DNA from: Bacteroidota bacterium
GTDB lineage: Bacteria; Bacteroidota; Ignavibacteria; Ignavibacteriales; Ignavibacteriaceae
DNA length: 64,000 nt
Reading direction: 5' to 3'
NCBI GenBank assembly: GCA_021777835.1
Contig: JAJYDC010000001.1
Location: 310,001 to 374,000 of the forward strand
Within the stretch, counting starts at the first letter, position 1; every line of letters begins with the position of its first letter. Below are positions 44,676 to 54,166 of this stretch, in pieces. The notes below the pieces were generated by a model. That model was given only the letters and a program-made list of their open reading frames with translations, searched no databases and was not told where the DNA came from. The translations under genes and the position numbers were made by a program.

Positions 44676-46469
44676 CTAGTCAATGTTTTGTAGTACCTCA
44701 GAGAATTCCTTGGCATTAATAAATCCGGTTATCCTTTTAACTTCTTTCCCCTTCGAATTTAAAATGAGTACTGTCGGAACTCCTATAATCTTATATTTAT
44801 CTCTAAGCAGTTCTACATCGGGAGAAAGTGTCTTTGTCATGTTAGCTTTAAGTGTAATGAAATCCTTAGATTCACTTATAACATTTGGATCAGAGAATGT
44901 AGATGCGTCTAATTCTTTACATGGAATACACCAGTCGGCGTAGAAATCTATTATCGCTCCTTTGTTTAGACTTAAACTTTTCGATAGAGAGTTCTCAGAA
45001 TATGATTTCCATTCAATAGAATTTTTCTTCTCAGGAATTAAAACATATGTAGATATCGCTATTAGCAAAATCGAGAATACAATCTTAAATAACCTGAATC
45101 CTTTAATATTATTCGCGAGCTTATCAAAGATTAAGATATAAAGGGCAGCTATAATAAAATATATGGGCAGTACATAACCCGAAATATTTTTAGGCAGAAG
45201 CGGGAGTATAAAATAAAATGCCATACCCAAAAGAATAAATCCGAATATATGCTTCACCGATTCCATCCATACTCCCGAACGAGGTAATTTCTTAATCTTA
45301 CCTGAAAATATGGCAAGTAATAAATAGGGGAACCCTAAACCAAGAGCTAAAACAAAAAACATTAAGAACCCGTAAACTGGATCTCCTTTTGCAGCTACAA
45401 ATGTTACTAATCCAAGCACAAATGGACCAATGCAAGGAGCTGCGACTATTCCCATCGTTAAACCCATAAAGAATGCACCATAGTAACCATTTTTAGCCCC
45501 TCCTGCTTTTGCGACTAAACTATTTGGCATTTGAATTTCGTATAGTCCAAACATGCTTAACGATAAAATCACGAAAATCAATGCAATAGATATAATGACC
45601 CACATATTTTGCAATAACGACCCAAAAACCGCTCCGCTCAAAGCTGTTACTACTCCTATAATTGAATAAGTAAGCGCCATTCCAATTACAAATAATAACC
45701 CCATCAAGGAAAGTCTTTTTGTGCTTCCTTCGCTTTGCCCGCCAAAAAAACCTATTGTAATAGGGATTAAGGGATAAACACATGGAGTAAGATTTAACGC
45801 CAATCCTCCAACAAAAACAATTAACAGGCTTAATAATAATCCGCTTGATGCTAAAGTTGATGATATAGCATCCGTAGGCTGTGAGCTTTTAATTTGTGAG
45901 GCGTTACTAGTATTTAAATGACTAAAAATATCCTGGTTAATCTGTGCTGCGGCTGTTTTAGAATCAGTTACGCTGACTAATAATGTATCTTTAGCTGAAG
46001 CAGGTGGCGAGCAAGTTTCATTATTGCATGACTGGTAATCCAACATTACTATAACTGGATAATTTCCTGGAGATAGATTTTCCGGCACATCTATTATTCC
46101 GCTAAAATAAATTTCTCCTTCCCAAACAGACAGTGGCTTCTTAGAAAAACTTAGCTTAACTTCGTTTGCTTTTGGGAAATCGACATCATGCAGTCTAAAT
46201 CCTTTCGTTGTATCTATCATAATTATCGTAGGTATTAAATAATCTTCATTTGGCTTGTCTGAATTTATATGCCATGAATTCTCAACCTTTGCTATTATAG
46301 CAATTTTAAATTGACTGCCTGCTCTTACTCTATCCAATGAAGAGTATGCTTTTATCTTAACATGATTCTGCTGCCCCGTTATTTGTGATAACACGGGAGC
46401 GCCTAAGACATATATAAATATTATTAAAAATAATGACAGTTGACCCCAATTTATAAATTTCTTTTTCAT
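44676..46469 (-). CDS. dsbD: Thiol:disulfide interchange protein DsbD
   Basis: Moves reductant from cytoplasmic thioredoxin across the inner membrane to periplasmic disulfide targets. A signal or anchor at residues 10-30 leads into the N-terminal periplasmic domain (Cys pair in QSCNNETC near residue 152). The eight-helix DsbD core carries TPCVYP and APCIGPF cysteines. The C-terminal thioredoxin-like domain has DWCIPCKEL. All three cysteine pairs are present. Length (597) is normal. It sits after nadE on the same strand. Confidence 0.94.
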   Translation of the reverse strand: MKKKFINWGQLSLFLIIFIYVLGAPVLSQITGQQNHVKIKAYSSLDRVRAGSQFKIAIIAKVENSWHINSDKPNEDYLIPTIIMIDTTKGFRLHDVDFPKANEVKLSFSKKPLSVWEGEIYFSGIIDVPENLSPGNYPVIVMLDYQSCNNETCSPPASAKDTLLVSVTDSKTAAAQINQDIFSHLNTSNASQIKSSQPTDAISSTLASSGLLLSLLIVFVGGLALNLTPCVYPLIPITIGFFGGQSEGSTKRLSLMGLLFVIGMALTYSIIGVVTALSGAVFGSLLQNMWVIISIALIFVILSLSMFGLYEIQMPNSLVAKAGGAKNGYYGAFFMGLTMGIVAAPCIGPFVLGLVTFVAAKGDPVYGFLMFFVLALGLGFPYLLLAIFSGKIKKLPRSGVWMESVKHIFGFILLGMAFYFILPLLPKNISGYVLPIYFIIAALYILIFDKLANNIKGFRLFKIVFSILLIAISTYVLIPEKKNSIEWKSYSENSLSKSLSLNKGAIIDFYADWCIPCKELDASTFSDPNVISESKDFITLKANMTKTLSPDVELLRDKYKIIGVPTVLILNSKGKEVKRITGFINAKEFSEVLQNID

Positions 46470-46494
46470 ACTTTATCTCTAATTCCTAGGTTTA

Positions 46495-48132
46495 TTATCT
46501 TCTCCAGCCTTGAACAATCGGATACCTTCTTCCGTACCCGAAAGCTTTAGTTGAAACTCTTAATGCAGGAGCGGCTTGTCTCCTCTTATATTCGTTTATG
46601 TCTACTAATCGTAATACATATTTTATAATCTTCTCATCGCCAATCTCATGTGAAATTTCTGATATTTCCTTATTTTCTTCAAGATACATCTTTAGAATCT
46701 TGTCTAACAAGACATATTCAGGCAATGAATCCTGGTCTTTCTGTCCTGGTCTTAATTCAGCCGAAGGCGGCTTAGTAATAATTTCAAACGGGATAATTTC
46801 TTCCTTTATATTAATATATTTTGCTAAACGGTATACATCAGTTTTGTAAACATCAGCTATAACCGCTAACCCGCCGCTCATATCACCATAAAGTGTGCAA
46901 TAACCTACCGCCATCTCTGATTTATTCCCGGTTGTAAGCAATAGATAATTATACTTATTCGATATTGCCATCAGGTATAACCCTCTTACTCGAGCTTGAA
47001 TATTTTCTTCGGTTACGCCTTGCGGCATATTATGAAAAGTCTCTTCCAACATTTCATTTATTTTATCAACAACCGGCTGTATCGAAATATTTGCTGATGA
47101 GATGCCTAGATTCGAAATAAGTTTCTCCGAATGAGTGACACTTCCTTCGCTTGAGTATTGCGACGGCATTAAAATAACATGTACACAATCCCTCCCTAAT
47201 GCTTTTACTGCTATATATGTAACAAGCGCAGAATCAATCCCTCCGCTTAATCCTACAACTACCTTTTTAAAATTTAATTTATTGCAATACTCTCGCAGAC
47301 CATAAATCAAAGCATTTAATATTTCATCTTCAAAGCTATTCTCCGAATTTACTATCTCTTCATACTTTCTGTTAGTATCAAAAATGAAATAGTCTTCCTC
47401 ATACGCCTTTCCTAGCATAACCAAGTTACCATTATTATCAAAGCACATGCTCGCACCGTCAAATATTAGATCTGTCTGAGCACCAACCGTGCAGACATAA
47501 GCTAGTGGAATTTTATCTTGCTTAGTTAAAACCGATAACATTTTATGCCGGTCTTCACGTTTATGATATGCATAAGGACTTGCTGAAATATTTATTAAAA
47601 CAGTCGAACCTTTTTCAATTAGACTTTTTACAGGATCAATATTGTAACGCCTCTTGTACCAATAATCCTCATCATTCCATATATCTTCGCAAATGGAAAT
47701 CCCAAGTCTCTCTCCTTTGAAATCAAATGTGTATGTTTCATGCGCCATGTCAAAATACCGCATCTCGTCAAAAACATCGTAATTAGGAATTAAAGTCTTA
47801 TGTTGAATGAATTGGATTTTCCCATTAAAACATAGCAAAGCAGAATTATGAACATCAGTCCCGGTTAAACTATCGTTTTCTGTAATAGAGCCAAAAAGCA
47901 CAGCTGTTTCCCCTGTAATTATGGCTATCTCTTCTGATGCCTTATAAACAGCTTCCCTAAATTCTTTCTTTTCGACTAAATCTTGAGGCGGATATCCGAC
48001 CAACGCTAGTTCAGGAAATATTATTAAATCAACATTATCACGTACAGCCTTGTTGTATCCCTCAATAATTTTCGATTTGTTAAATTCTAAATCGCCTATA
48101 ATTGTATTTACTTGGCATAAAGCAAGTTTCAT
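46495..48132 (-). CDS. nadE: Glutamine-dependent NAD+ synthetase
   Basis: The last step of NAD synthesis. The N-terminal carbon-nitrogen hydrolase domain has Glu41 (FPELALVGYPPQD), Lys in HKTLIPNYD and Cys in SICEDIWND. The C-terminal synthetase domain has the ATP loop VGLSGGIDSALV and the tail PPSAELRPGQKDQDSLPEY. Length (545) matches the fused glutamine-dependent form. It ends 26 bp upstream of dsbD. Confidence 0.95.
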   Translation of the reverse strand: MKLALCQVNTIIGDLEFNKSKIIEGYNKAVRDNVDLIIFPELALVGYPPQDLVEKKEFREAVYKASEEIAIITGETAVLFGSITENDSLTGTDVHNSALLCFNGKIQFIQHKTLIPNYDVFDEMRYFDMAHETYTFDFKGERLGISICEDIWNDEDYWYKRRYNIDPVKSLIEKGSTVLINISASPYAYHKREDRHKMLSVLTKQDKIPLAYVCTVGAQTDLIFDGASMCFDNNGNLVMLGKAYEEDYFIFDTNRKYEEIVNSENSFEDEILNALIYGLREYCNKLNFKKVVVGLSGGIDSALVTYIAVKALGRDCVHVILMPSQYSSEGSVTHSEKLISNLGISSANISIQPVVDKINEMLEETFHNMPQGVTEENIQARVRGLYLMAISNKYNYLLLTTGNKSEMAVGYCTLYGDMSGGLAVIADVYKTDVYRLAKYINIKEEIIPFEIITKPPSAELRPGQKDQDSLPEYVLLDKILKMYLEENKEISEISHEIGDEKIIKYVLRLVDINEYKRRQAAPALRVSTKAFGYGRRYPIVQGWRR

Positions 48133-48590
48133 AAATAGTCTTTATTTTTTGTTCCAAACATATAAAAGGTCAAATGGTTTTACAATAATATCGCATAGGT
48201 AATTTATCTTTTTCTTATAAATTATTGCCCATTATTTATTTAAATTGAAACAATAAATTACTAAATCCAATTGTTCAAGTTTTCATTCACACCGATCAAT
48301 ATACAACTGTTTCCTTATTACAGTGGATTATTAGCATCTTTTCAACGTGTTTTACTCTAATCCCTTTCCTATGTTTCTACCCATTTTATCACGTTATCAC
48401 AGATTTGAATTGCCCTAGAAAAGCAAATTCCTCAATATTCTTAACCTATTATGATATTCGTAAGCTCCGCTGGCTAAATTATTTAGCCGTAATTCAGTTA
48501 TAAAAACCGATCGTAATAATATATTAGTTTAAATCTTTAATTTCCTTATTATTCCAACTGAAATTAATCTTATTTACACGGAGGTATAAA
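48133..48590. other. Gene-free gap before the PspC gene
   Basis: A 458-bp stretch between nadE (-) and PspC (+), so promoters for both probably lie here. GGCTAAA (48472-48478) and TTTAGCC (48482-48488) form a perfect 7-bp hairpin with a 3-nt loop but no T-run. A strong GGAGG SD stands before the PspC ATG. No gene or RNA seen. Confidence 0.4.
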
Positions 48591-49022
48591 ATGAGACGGA
48601 AATTGTACCGGTCACGCAAAGATAAAATGATTGGAGGAGTTGCAGGCGGTATCGGCGACTATTTCGATATTGATTCAACACTAATCAGAATTATTTTTAT
48701 AGTGGCCTTAGTTCTCGGAGGAAGCGGTATTCTTGCTTATATAATTCTGTGGATTGTAGTTCCCGAAGAACCTTATCCTAATATTGCATCAGACTCAACC
48801 GGAGGTCAAGGCACTGCGACTGAATCCAAAGATGATGCTTCCACCCGAGTAAGCAATGAGCAGGAGCCAAAACGACATAATGTTGGCGGAGTGATCCTAA
48901 TAGTTCTAGGATTTATATTTCTAGGACAAAATTTTATACCCTGGTTTCGTTTCGGCGACTTCTGGCCTTTAATACTAATTGTTATAGGTATTGCGTTGAT
49001 ACTTAAATCAAATTCAAAGTAA
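48591..49022 (+). CDS. PspC-domain protein with C-terminal LiaI-like helices
   Basis: A 143-residue inner-membrane protein. The N-terminal PspC domain (LYRSRKDKMIGGVAGGIGDYF, then ILAYIILWIVVPEEP) is followed by a charged linker and two more helices (GGVILIVLGFIFLGQ, FWPLILIVIGIALIL). PspC proteins act in envelope stress sensing. It begins 11 bp after a strong SD and lies 20 bp before a LiaF-like gene on the same strand, which supports a two-gene envelope-stress unit. Confidence 0.85.
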   Translation: MRRKLYRSRKDKMIGGVAGGIGDYFDIDSTLIRIIFIVALVLGGSGILAYIILWIVVPEEPYPNIASDSTGGQGTATESKDDASTRVSNEQEPKRHNVGGVILIVLGFIFLGQNFIPWFRFGDFWPLILIVIGIALILKSNSK

Positions 49023-49042
49023 AACAAATTGCGGGAAGCTAT

Positions 49043-49990
49043 ATGAAAACAAGAAATCTATTCTGGGGATTGTTCTTTGTAACTATCGGAATTCTTATTC
49101 TCCTTGCTAATATTGGATCTTTGAACTTCGATATGACATACATCTGGAAATTTTGGCCCGTCATATTTATACTTTTAGGAATTTCATATTTTACAACCAA
49201 CTCAGTTGTGAAAGGATTCCTTTCAGCTATATCGGCTATAATAATTGCAGTAGCGTTATTTGCTTTCTTCAACTCAATCTTTTGGTTCGTTAGAGGCAAT
49301 GATTTCTTTGATAATAACCATAATTATTCAATCTCATCAGACTTTGATTCTTCAAATTATTCCACTGATTACAGCCCTGATATAAAGAAAGCAGTATTTT
49401 ATTTCGATGCTGGTGCCGGTACCTTTAATATTAAAGATACTACGGACAATCTAATGTCTGCGCATATCACCGGTCATAAAAATCATTATCAACTTGAAAA
49501 GGAAGTATCAAACGGTACCGCAACCGTAAAGTTTAAAATGAAGAAAAGGTCATTCACGTTTTTTGACGGCAAATACAATCATAATTATGCACAAATAAAA
49601 CTCAACCCTAATCCGGTTTGGGACTTGTACTTAAACGGAGGCGCAGCAGAAATGGATTTCGATCTGACTCCATACAAAACAGATAATATAAAAGTAAAAA
49701 TGGGGGCTGCCAAAATAAGGATTAAACTTGGCGATAGAAGTGAACAGACTAATCTAAATCTGAATGCCGGTGTATCATCAATAGAAATCCTAATCCCGGA
49801 CTCTTCTGGTTGCCAGATCAGAGTTAAATCTGCTCTTTCAGACAATGAATTCAACGGCTTCGATAGGATGAATAAACACGAATATCAGACTTCTAACTTC
49901 GATCACGCAAAGCATAAGATTTACCTTAATCTTGATGCAGGAATATCTTCAGTTCATGTAAATAGATATAATAAAAGTGATTGGCAATAG
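49043..49990 (+). CDS. LiaF-like/DUF5668 toast-rack membrane protein
   Basis: A 315-residue protein with N-terminal LiaI-LiaF-type helices (LFWGLFFVTIGILILLANI; FWPVIFILLGISYF; then a third) and a soluble C-terminal beta-rich domain (about 105-310) like the toast-rack/cell-wall-active fold of LiaF. Repeated NAG/DAG patterns (FDAGAGTFNI, NGGAAEMD, NAGVSSIEI, DAGISSVHV) mark the beta turns. Its role is likely sensing or modulating envelope stress with PspC, but this is inferred. Confidence 0.82.
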   Translation: MKTRNLFWGLFFVTIGILILLANIGSLNFDMTYIWKFWPVIFILLGISYFTTNSVVKGFLSAISAIIIAVALFAFFNSIFWFVRGNDFFDNNHNYSISSDFDSSNYSTDYSPDIKKAVFYFDAGAGTFNIKDTTDNLMSAHITGHKNHYQLEKEVSNGTATVKFKMKKRSFTFFDGKYNHNYAQIKLNPNPVWDLYLNGGAAEMDFDLTPYKTDNIKVKMGAAKIRIKLGDRSEQTNLNLNAGVSSIEILIPDSSGCQIRVKSALSDNEFNGFDRMNKHEYQTSNFDHAKHKIYLNLDAGISSVHVNRYNKSDWQ

Positions 49991-49998
49991 GCAATTAT

Positions 49999-50038
49999 TA
50001 GAGGCTTAAAATATATCCAATATGTTTATAAGCCTCTA
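49999..50038. terminator. Bidirectional terminator between convergent genes
   Basis: TAGAGGCTT (49999-50007) pairs with AAGCCTCTA (50030-50038) across a 22-nt AT-rich spacer. The right arm is followed on the plus strand by CCCTTTTT. The hairpin overlaps the end of the MGMT gene. Confidence 0.6.
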
Positions 50039-50385
50039 CCCTTTTTCAAAGGCTTTGGCTTCCATATATATTTATCCATCAAAACAAATCCATCTCTATC
50101 AAACTCAACACCTTCAGATCGAAGAAGGTCTTCCATAATATCATGATCACCGAAATGTAGTCTTCCTGTAAGTGCTCCAAATCTATTTACTACTCTATGA
50201 CAAGGCAGTCCTGACTCTTTAGCACCATTTAAAGCCCAGCCCACTGTCCTTGCCGCCGACCTTATGCCGCAGGCTTCTGCTATATCACCATAAGTAGTAA
50301 CTTTACCATAAGGAATCTTTGCTACAACTTTATAAACACGGTCGAAAAAATCCTCTTTCTTTTTCTTTGATTCAGGTTTCTTCAT
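50026..50385 (-). CDS. MGMT-family methylated-DNA-protein cysteine methyltransferase domain protein
   Basis: A 119-residue protein made of just the C-terminal DNA-binding/methyl-transfer domain of Ogt/MGMT proteins (YGKVTTYGDIAEACG, then GLPCHRVVNRFGAL). The acceptor Cys of PCHR is present, so it is not the alkyltransferase-like ATL type with Trp. The N-terminal domain of Ogt is absent, which is usual for this short group. It follows prfB by 3 bp. Confidence 0.85.
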   Translation of the reverse strand: MKKPESKKKKEDFFDRVYKVVAKIPYGKVTTYGDIAEACGIRSAARTVGWALNGAKESGLPCHRVVNRFGALTGRLHFGDHDIMEDLLRSEGVEFDRDGFVLMDKYIWKPKPLKKGRGL

Positions 50386-50388
50386 ATT

Positions 50389-51490
50389 CTAATTCTGACT
50401 GAACTTTAATAGATAAGCTTTGATAAATTTATTCAAGTCACCATCCATAACCCCTTGAACATCGGAAGTTTCAACTTCAGTACGGTGATCCTTAACCATA
50501 TTATAAGGATGAAAAACGTATGAGCGTATTTGACTTCCCCATTCAATCTTCATTTTCCCCTTTTCGACTTCGTCTAATTCAGCTTCTTGTTTTTCCCTTT
50601 CCGCCTGATAAAGTTTTGACTTCAATAACTTCATTGCGTTAGTCTTATTCTGTATCTGCGACCTCTCACTTTGACAAGCGGCTACTGTCCCTGTCGGAAT
50701 ATGTGTAATCCTAACAGCTGTCTCTACCTTATTTACATTCTGCCCGCCTTTTCCGCCCGAGCGATAAGTATCAATCCTTAAATCTGCTGGATTGACTTCA
50801 ATAAGTATAGTATCATCAATCTCTGGAATAACAAACACGGATGCAAAAGAAGTATGCCTACGCTTATTAGAGTCGAAAGGCGAAATTCTTACTAGCCTGT
50901 GCACTCCATTCTCCGCTTTCATATAGCCGTATGCAAATTCACCTTCTACTTCAATCGTTACGCTTTTAATTCCTGCACCGTCCCCTTCAAGGATATCTAC
51001 AAGAGACATCTTAAAACCATTTTGTTCGCCCCATCGCAGATACATCCTCATAAGCATATCTGCCCAATCCTGTGCCTCTGTTCCACCTGCACCCGAATGG
51101 ATTGTAAGTATGCAGTTCTTGTTATCATCCTTTCCGCTTAGCATATTTTTAAGCTCAGCAGCCTCAATACTAGTGTTCAAGGATATCAATTCGTTTTGGA
51201 TCTCTTCAAGAAGTGATTCGTCATTCTCCATTTCAGCTAACTGCATATACTCATCCAAGCTTCTAACTTTTTGGTCTATATCTCTCCATAAATTAACCCA
51301 TCCTTGAAGATTCTTAATTTCAAGTAAAACCTTTTGTGCTCCCATCTGATCATTCCAGAAGGATTCTTCTGTAGTCTTATATTGAAGGTCTTTTACCTTT
51401 GCGTCTTTATTATCGACGTCAAAGATAACCTCGTAAATTATGGATCCTTTGCTTATGTAAGCTTAGCTGCTTAAATTCTTCCTCAAACAT
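50389..51490 (-). CDS. prfB: Peptide chain release factor 2, with programmed +1 frameshift
   Basis: Recognises UGA/UAA and releases the nascent chain. The gene starts at the ATG at 51490, runs 23 codons to CTT TGA C, and must shift +1 there to continue into the main frame, giving 366 residues. Main-frame motifs are SPF ([11 protein letters not shown]) for stop recognition and GGQ ([15 protein letters not shown]). Taking the ATG at 51345 instead would lose the N-terminal domain. This is the self-regulating RF2 frameshift seen in many bacteria. Confidence 0.95.
51418..51424 (-). other. RF2 +1 programmed frameshift site
   Basis: On the minus strand the slippery sequence reads CTT TGA C. The preceding codons are CGA GGT TAT, whose GAGG gives a Shine-Dalgarno-like contact a few bases upstream as in E. 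coli prfB. In the shifted frame Leu is followed by GAC GTC GAT (Asp-Val-Asp), and the ATG of the later frame follows. Confidence 0.92.
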
Positions 51491-51520
51491 ACTTTAATCC
51501 TGTATTGTTAATAATCTCTT

Positions 51521-51832
51521 TCATATTTCAATCTCCATTCTTAGCAATGCTGCAGCTAATGTTTTTCCCTGCGCATCATGTTTAAGCGATACCGTTCCGC
51601 CTCCGCCTAAAGTATTATGCAAAAGAAAATTTAAAGCTCGCAAATTGGGAAGTTCATATCTTTCAACTTCGCCAAAACATATTTCGTTAAAATGCTTTTT
51701 AACGCGGCTTACGCTCAAGTTCTTCTTAATTATTTCATACCCTTTATCGTCGTAAGCTATTATACCTATATTCGCCGCATCGCCTTTATCTCCGCTTCTA
51801 CCGTGCGCTATTTCTAATAATCTTATTTTCAT
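51521..51832 (-). CDS. AtuA-like ferredoxin-fold domain protein
   Basis: A 103-residue protein matching the small C-terminal domain found at the end of some AtuA proteins (IAHGRSGDKGDAANIGII, then PNLRALNFLLHNTLGGGGT). It follows the AtuA gene by 1 bp, so the two are in effect one split protein. The domain is of unknown function. Here it is separate; in other genomes it can be fused. Confidence 0.78.
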   Translation of the reverse strand: MKIRLLEIAHGRSGDKGDAANIGIIAYDDKGYEIIKKNLSVSRVKKHFNEICFGEVERYELPNLRALNFLLHNTLGGGGTVSLKHDAQGKTLAAALLRMEIEI

Positions 51833-51833
51833 T

Positions 51834-53201
51834 TTACAACTCTATTAATTTTACTTCTGGTTTAACTAATACTTTAGGAATTAATGCTGGCCAATAAGCG
51901 ACTACTTCACTAGGTTTAGGGCGACCACCGGCAAACCCGGTAACACTTGGAGGACCTGTTAATATCAAGGGAGCTATTTCTTTTCCAAACCGTTCAATTG
52001 AATCATAATCCTGAGATCTTACTGCAACTTTTAGCATAATTTCATTTATATTATCCTCATCTATTTCTTTAGATAAAGGACCATGGCAGGAGTTGTAGCC
52101 GATAAACTCAGTTCTTATTTCCTCAAATGATAATTTAAGATTCTCTAGTCTTTTCCTTAGTATCTCGTCTGCAGCCTTTGCTTTCGATAATGCCTGTGGC
52201 CATGAGTAAGTTAAATTTGCTGAAGCAGAAAACCCGCTTGCGTATGAGCATGATACCTTATAAAAGTCAGTTGCTTTCTTTCCTTTTATGTTATAAACCT
52301 TCACCCGGTCGCCGCCTAAATCTTCTAATTTTATTGACGTAAAATCTGCAACACAATCAGGAGTAATATAAACTTCCGGATCACCTATTTCATATACCAA
52401 TTGTTCAGCTACTGTTTCAAATGAAACCCTTCCTCCGGTATTAGGATGCTTTGTAATTATAAACTCACCGTTTGGATAAGCTTCTGCAATGGGGAATCCT
52501 ACCTCAGCCATGTTTGGTATACTTTGCCAATTACCTAGAAAATTACCACCAGATGATTGAGCACCACATTCTAAAATGTGCCCTGCTACAGTTCCAGCTG
52601 ACATAAGATCATAATTAGTTTTATCCCAACCAAATTCATAAATCATCGGTGCTAAAGTCAACCCTGTATCAGTAGTCCTTCCGGTAATAACAATATCTGC
52701 ACCCGCTCTTAAACCTTCAACAATCGGTAAAGCGCCGAAATATACATTTGCACTAAGAATTTTACCTTTGACAGTAACTATCGGTTCATCCGTATCCATG
52801 TTATTAAGTCCACTACCGGAATTTACAATCTCGTCAATTCTCTCTTTTATATCATCTCCAAGGACAACAGCAATTTTTAATTTGTTTATACCAAGATTTT
52901 TTGCAACTTCCATAACAGCTTCGGCACAGGCAATAGGATTAACTCCTCCACCATTTGTAATTATTTTTGTTCCTTTTTCTTGGCAAACTGGTAAGATCCT
53001 TTTCATCAATTCAGGAATATCTTTTGCATAACCAAGTTTTGGATTTCTATTCTTCTGTTTTTGAAGAATGGACATTGTGACTTCTGCCAGATAATCCATC
53101 ACAAGGTAATCAACCTTTCCTTGTGTAACCTGGACATAAGGTGCGTTAATTAAATCACCCCAGAATCCTTGACCAGATGCTATTTTAATTTTATCCTTCA
53201 T
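51834..53201 (-). CDS. Acyclic terpene utilisation AtuA family protein (DUF1446)
   Basis: A 455-residue cytoplasmic protein of the AtuA/DUF1446 family (ASGQGFWGDLINAP, GITNRTTDTG-like VITGRTTDTGLTLAPMI, and EC/GAQSSGG). AtuA is linked to acyclic terpene (citronellol, geranyl) breakdown in Pseudomonas, but most homologues are of unknown substrate. No other atu genes are near, so a terpene role is doubtful. The start overlaps the miaA end by 4 bp. Confidence 0.8.
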   Translation of the reverse strand: MKDKIKIASGQGFWGDLINAPYVQVTQGKVDYLVMDYLAEVTMSILQKQKNRNPKLGYAKDIPELMKRILPVCQEKGTKIITNGGGVNPIACAEAVMEVAKNLGINKLKIAVVLGDDIKERIDEIVNSGSGLNNMDTDEPIVTVKGKILSANVYFGALPIVEGLRAGADIVITGRTTDTGLTLAPMIYEFGWDKTNYDLMSAGTVAGHILECGAQSSGGNFLGNWQSIPNMAEVGFPIAEAYPNGEFIITKHPNTGGRVSFETVAEQLVYEIGDPEVYITPDCVADFTSIKLEDLGGDRVKVYNIKGKKATDFYKVSCSYASGFSASANLTYSWPQALSKAKAADEILRKRLENLKLSFEEIRTEFIGYNSCHGPLSKEIDEDNINEIMLKVAVRSQDYDSIERFGKEIAPLILTGPPSVTGFAGGRPKPSEVVAYWPALIPKVLVKPEVKLIEL

Positions 53202-54166
53202 CCGAGTTCCTCTCTGCGAATAATTTCATCCGCAATATTATCAAGATCTTTTGTGAGATCTGATTGTTGGTGTATGTCAATGTCCGGCCTGTAGGTATTT
53301 GGTAATTCAAGCCAGGAAATTCTTCCATCTGCTCTAAACCAGGTTAACTGCCTCTTAGCAAATCTTCTTGTATTTCTTTTAATTAATTCAACAGCTCTTT
53401 CAAGTGTTATATCACCCTCTAAAAATGCGATTATTTCTTTATAACCTACAGTGTTTAGAGCATTTAAATCTTTGTTAAAGCCTTTTGCAAGTATCTCCTC
53501 CGTCTCTGCCACCAGACCAAGAGCTATCATTTGATCAACACGCTTCTCTATATTATTATAAAGAATCGAACGCTCCCAATTTAAGCCAAATTGAAGAAAC
53601 TTGAAATGCATTTGTCGCTTATGCTCCTTCTGAAAACTACCGATCGTCCTTCCTGTTAAATGAAAAACTTCCAATGCCCTCATAACTCTTTTCCAGTTTT
53701 GAGGCAGCATCTTATGGGCACTCTCTGGATCAACTTTCAATAATTCCGAATACAGATATTCATTTCCGTGTTTTTTTCTATTCTCTGACAATTCATTTCT
53801 ATATGTTTCATCAACGTCCACTTCATTGAAAATCCCATCAACTAAAGCTTTAATATATAAACCCGAACCCCCTACGACAATAGGTACCTTATTTCTTCTT
53901 ACTATACTATCCATTACTGATATTGCATCATTCTCAAAGCGACTTACATTATAATTTTCATCCGGATCCAATATATCAATAAAATAATGCTTCACTTTTT
54001 CTAATTGCTGTATTGAAGGCTTTGCAGTACCAATATTAAGGTACCTAAATATTTGCCTGCTATCAGCCGAAATAATTTCACCGTTTAACTTCTCCGCCAA
54101 AATTAAACTTAAACTTGTTTTCCCGGAACATGTTGGCCCGGTGATTACAATTATTTTTGGTTCCAC
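53198..54166 (-). CDS. miaA: tRNA dimethylallyltransferase
   Basis: Adds the dimethylallyl group to A37 of UNN-reading tRNAs. The P-loop ITGPTCSGKTSL stands at the N-terminus, then SADSRQIFRYLNIGTAKPS, GGSGLYIKALVDG and the family TRRFAKRQLTWFR near the end. Length (322) is normal. It overlaps the pcm stop by 16 bp and the AtuA start by 4 bp. Confidence 0.95.
   Translation of the reverse strand: MEPKIIVITGPTCSGKTSLSLILAEKLNGEIISADSRQIFRYLNIGTAKPSIQQLEKVKHYFIDILDPDENYNVSRFENDAISVMDSIVRRNKVPIVVGGSGLYIKALVDGIFNEVDVDETYRNELSENRKKHGNEYLYSELLKVDPESAHKMLPQNWKRVMRALEVFHLTGRTIGSFQKEHKRQMHFKFLQFGLNWERSILYNNIEKRVDQMIALGLVAETEEILAKGFNKDLNALNTVGYKEIIAFLEGDITLERAVELIKRNTRRFAKRQLTWFRADGRISWLELPNTYRPDIDIHQQSDLTKDLDNIADEIIRREELG

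Noticed and set aside
48472-48488. Perfect 7-bp hairpin GGCTAAA/TTTAGCC
   Set aside because: No T-run, no nearby gene end, and alone in an AT-rich gap, so not called as a terminator or operator.
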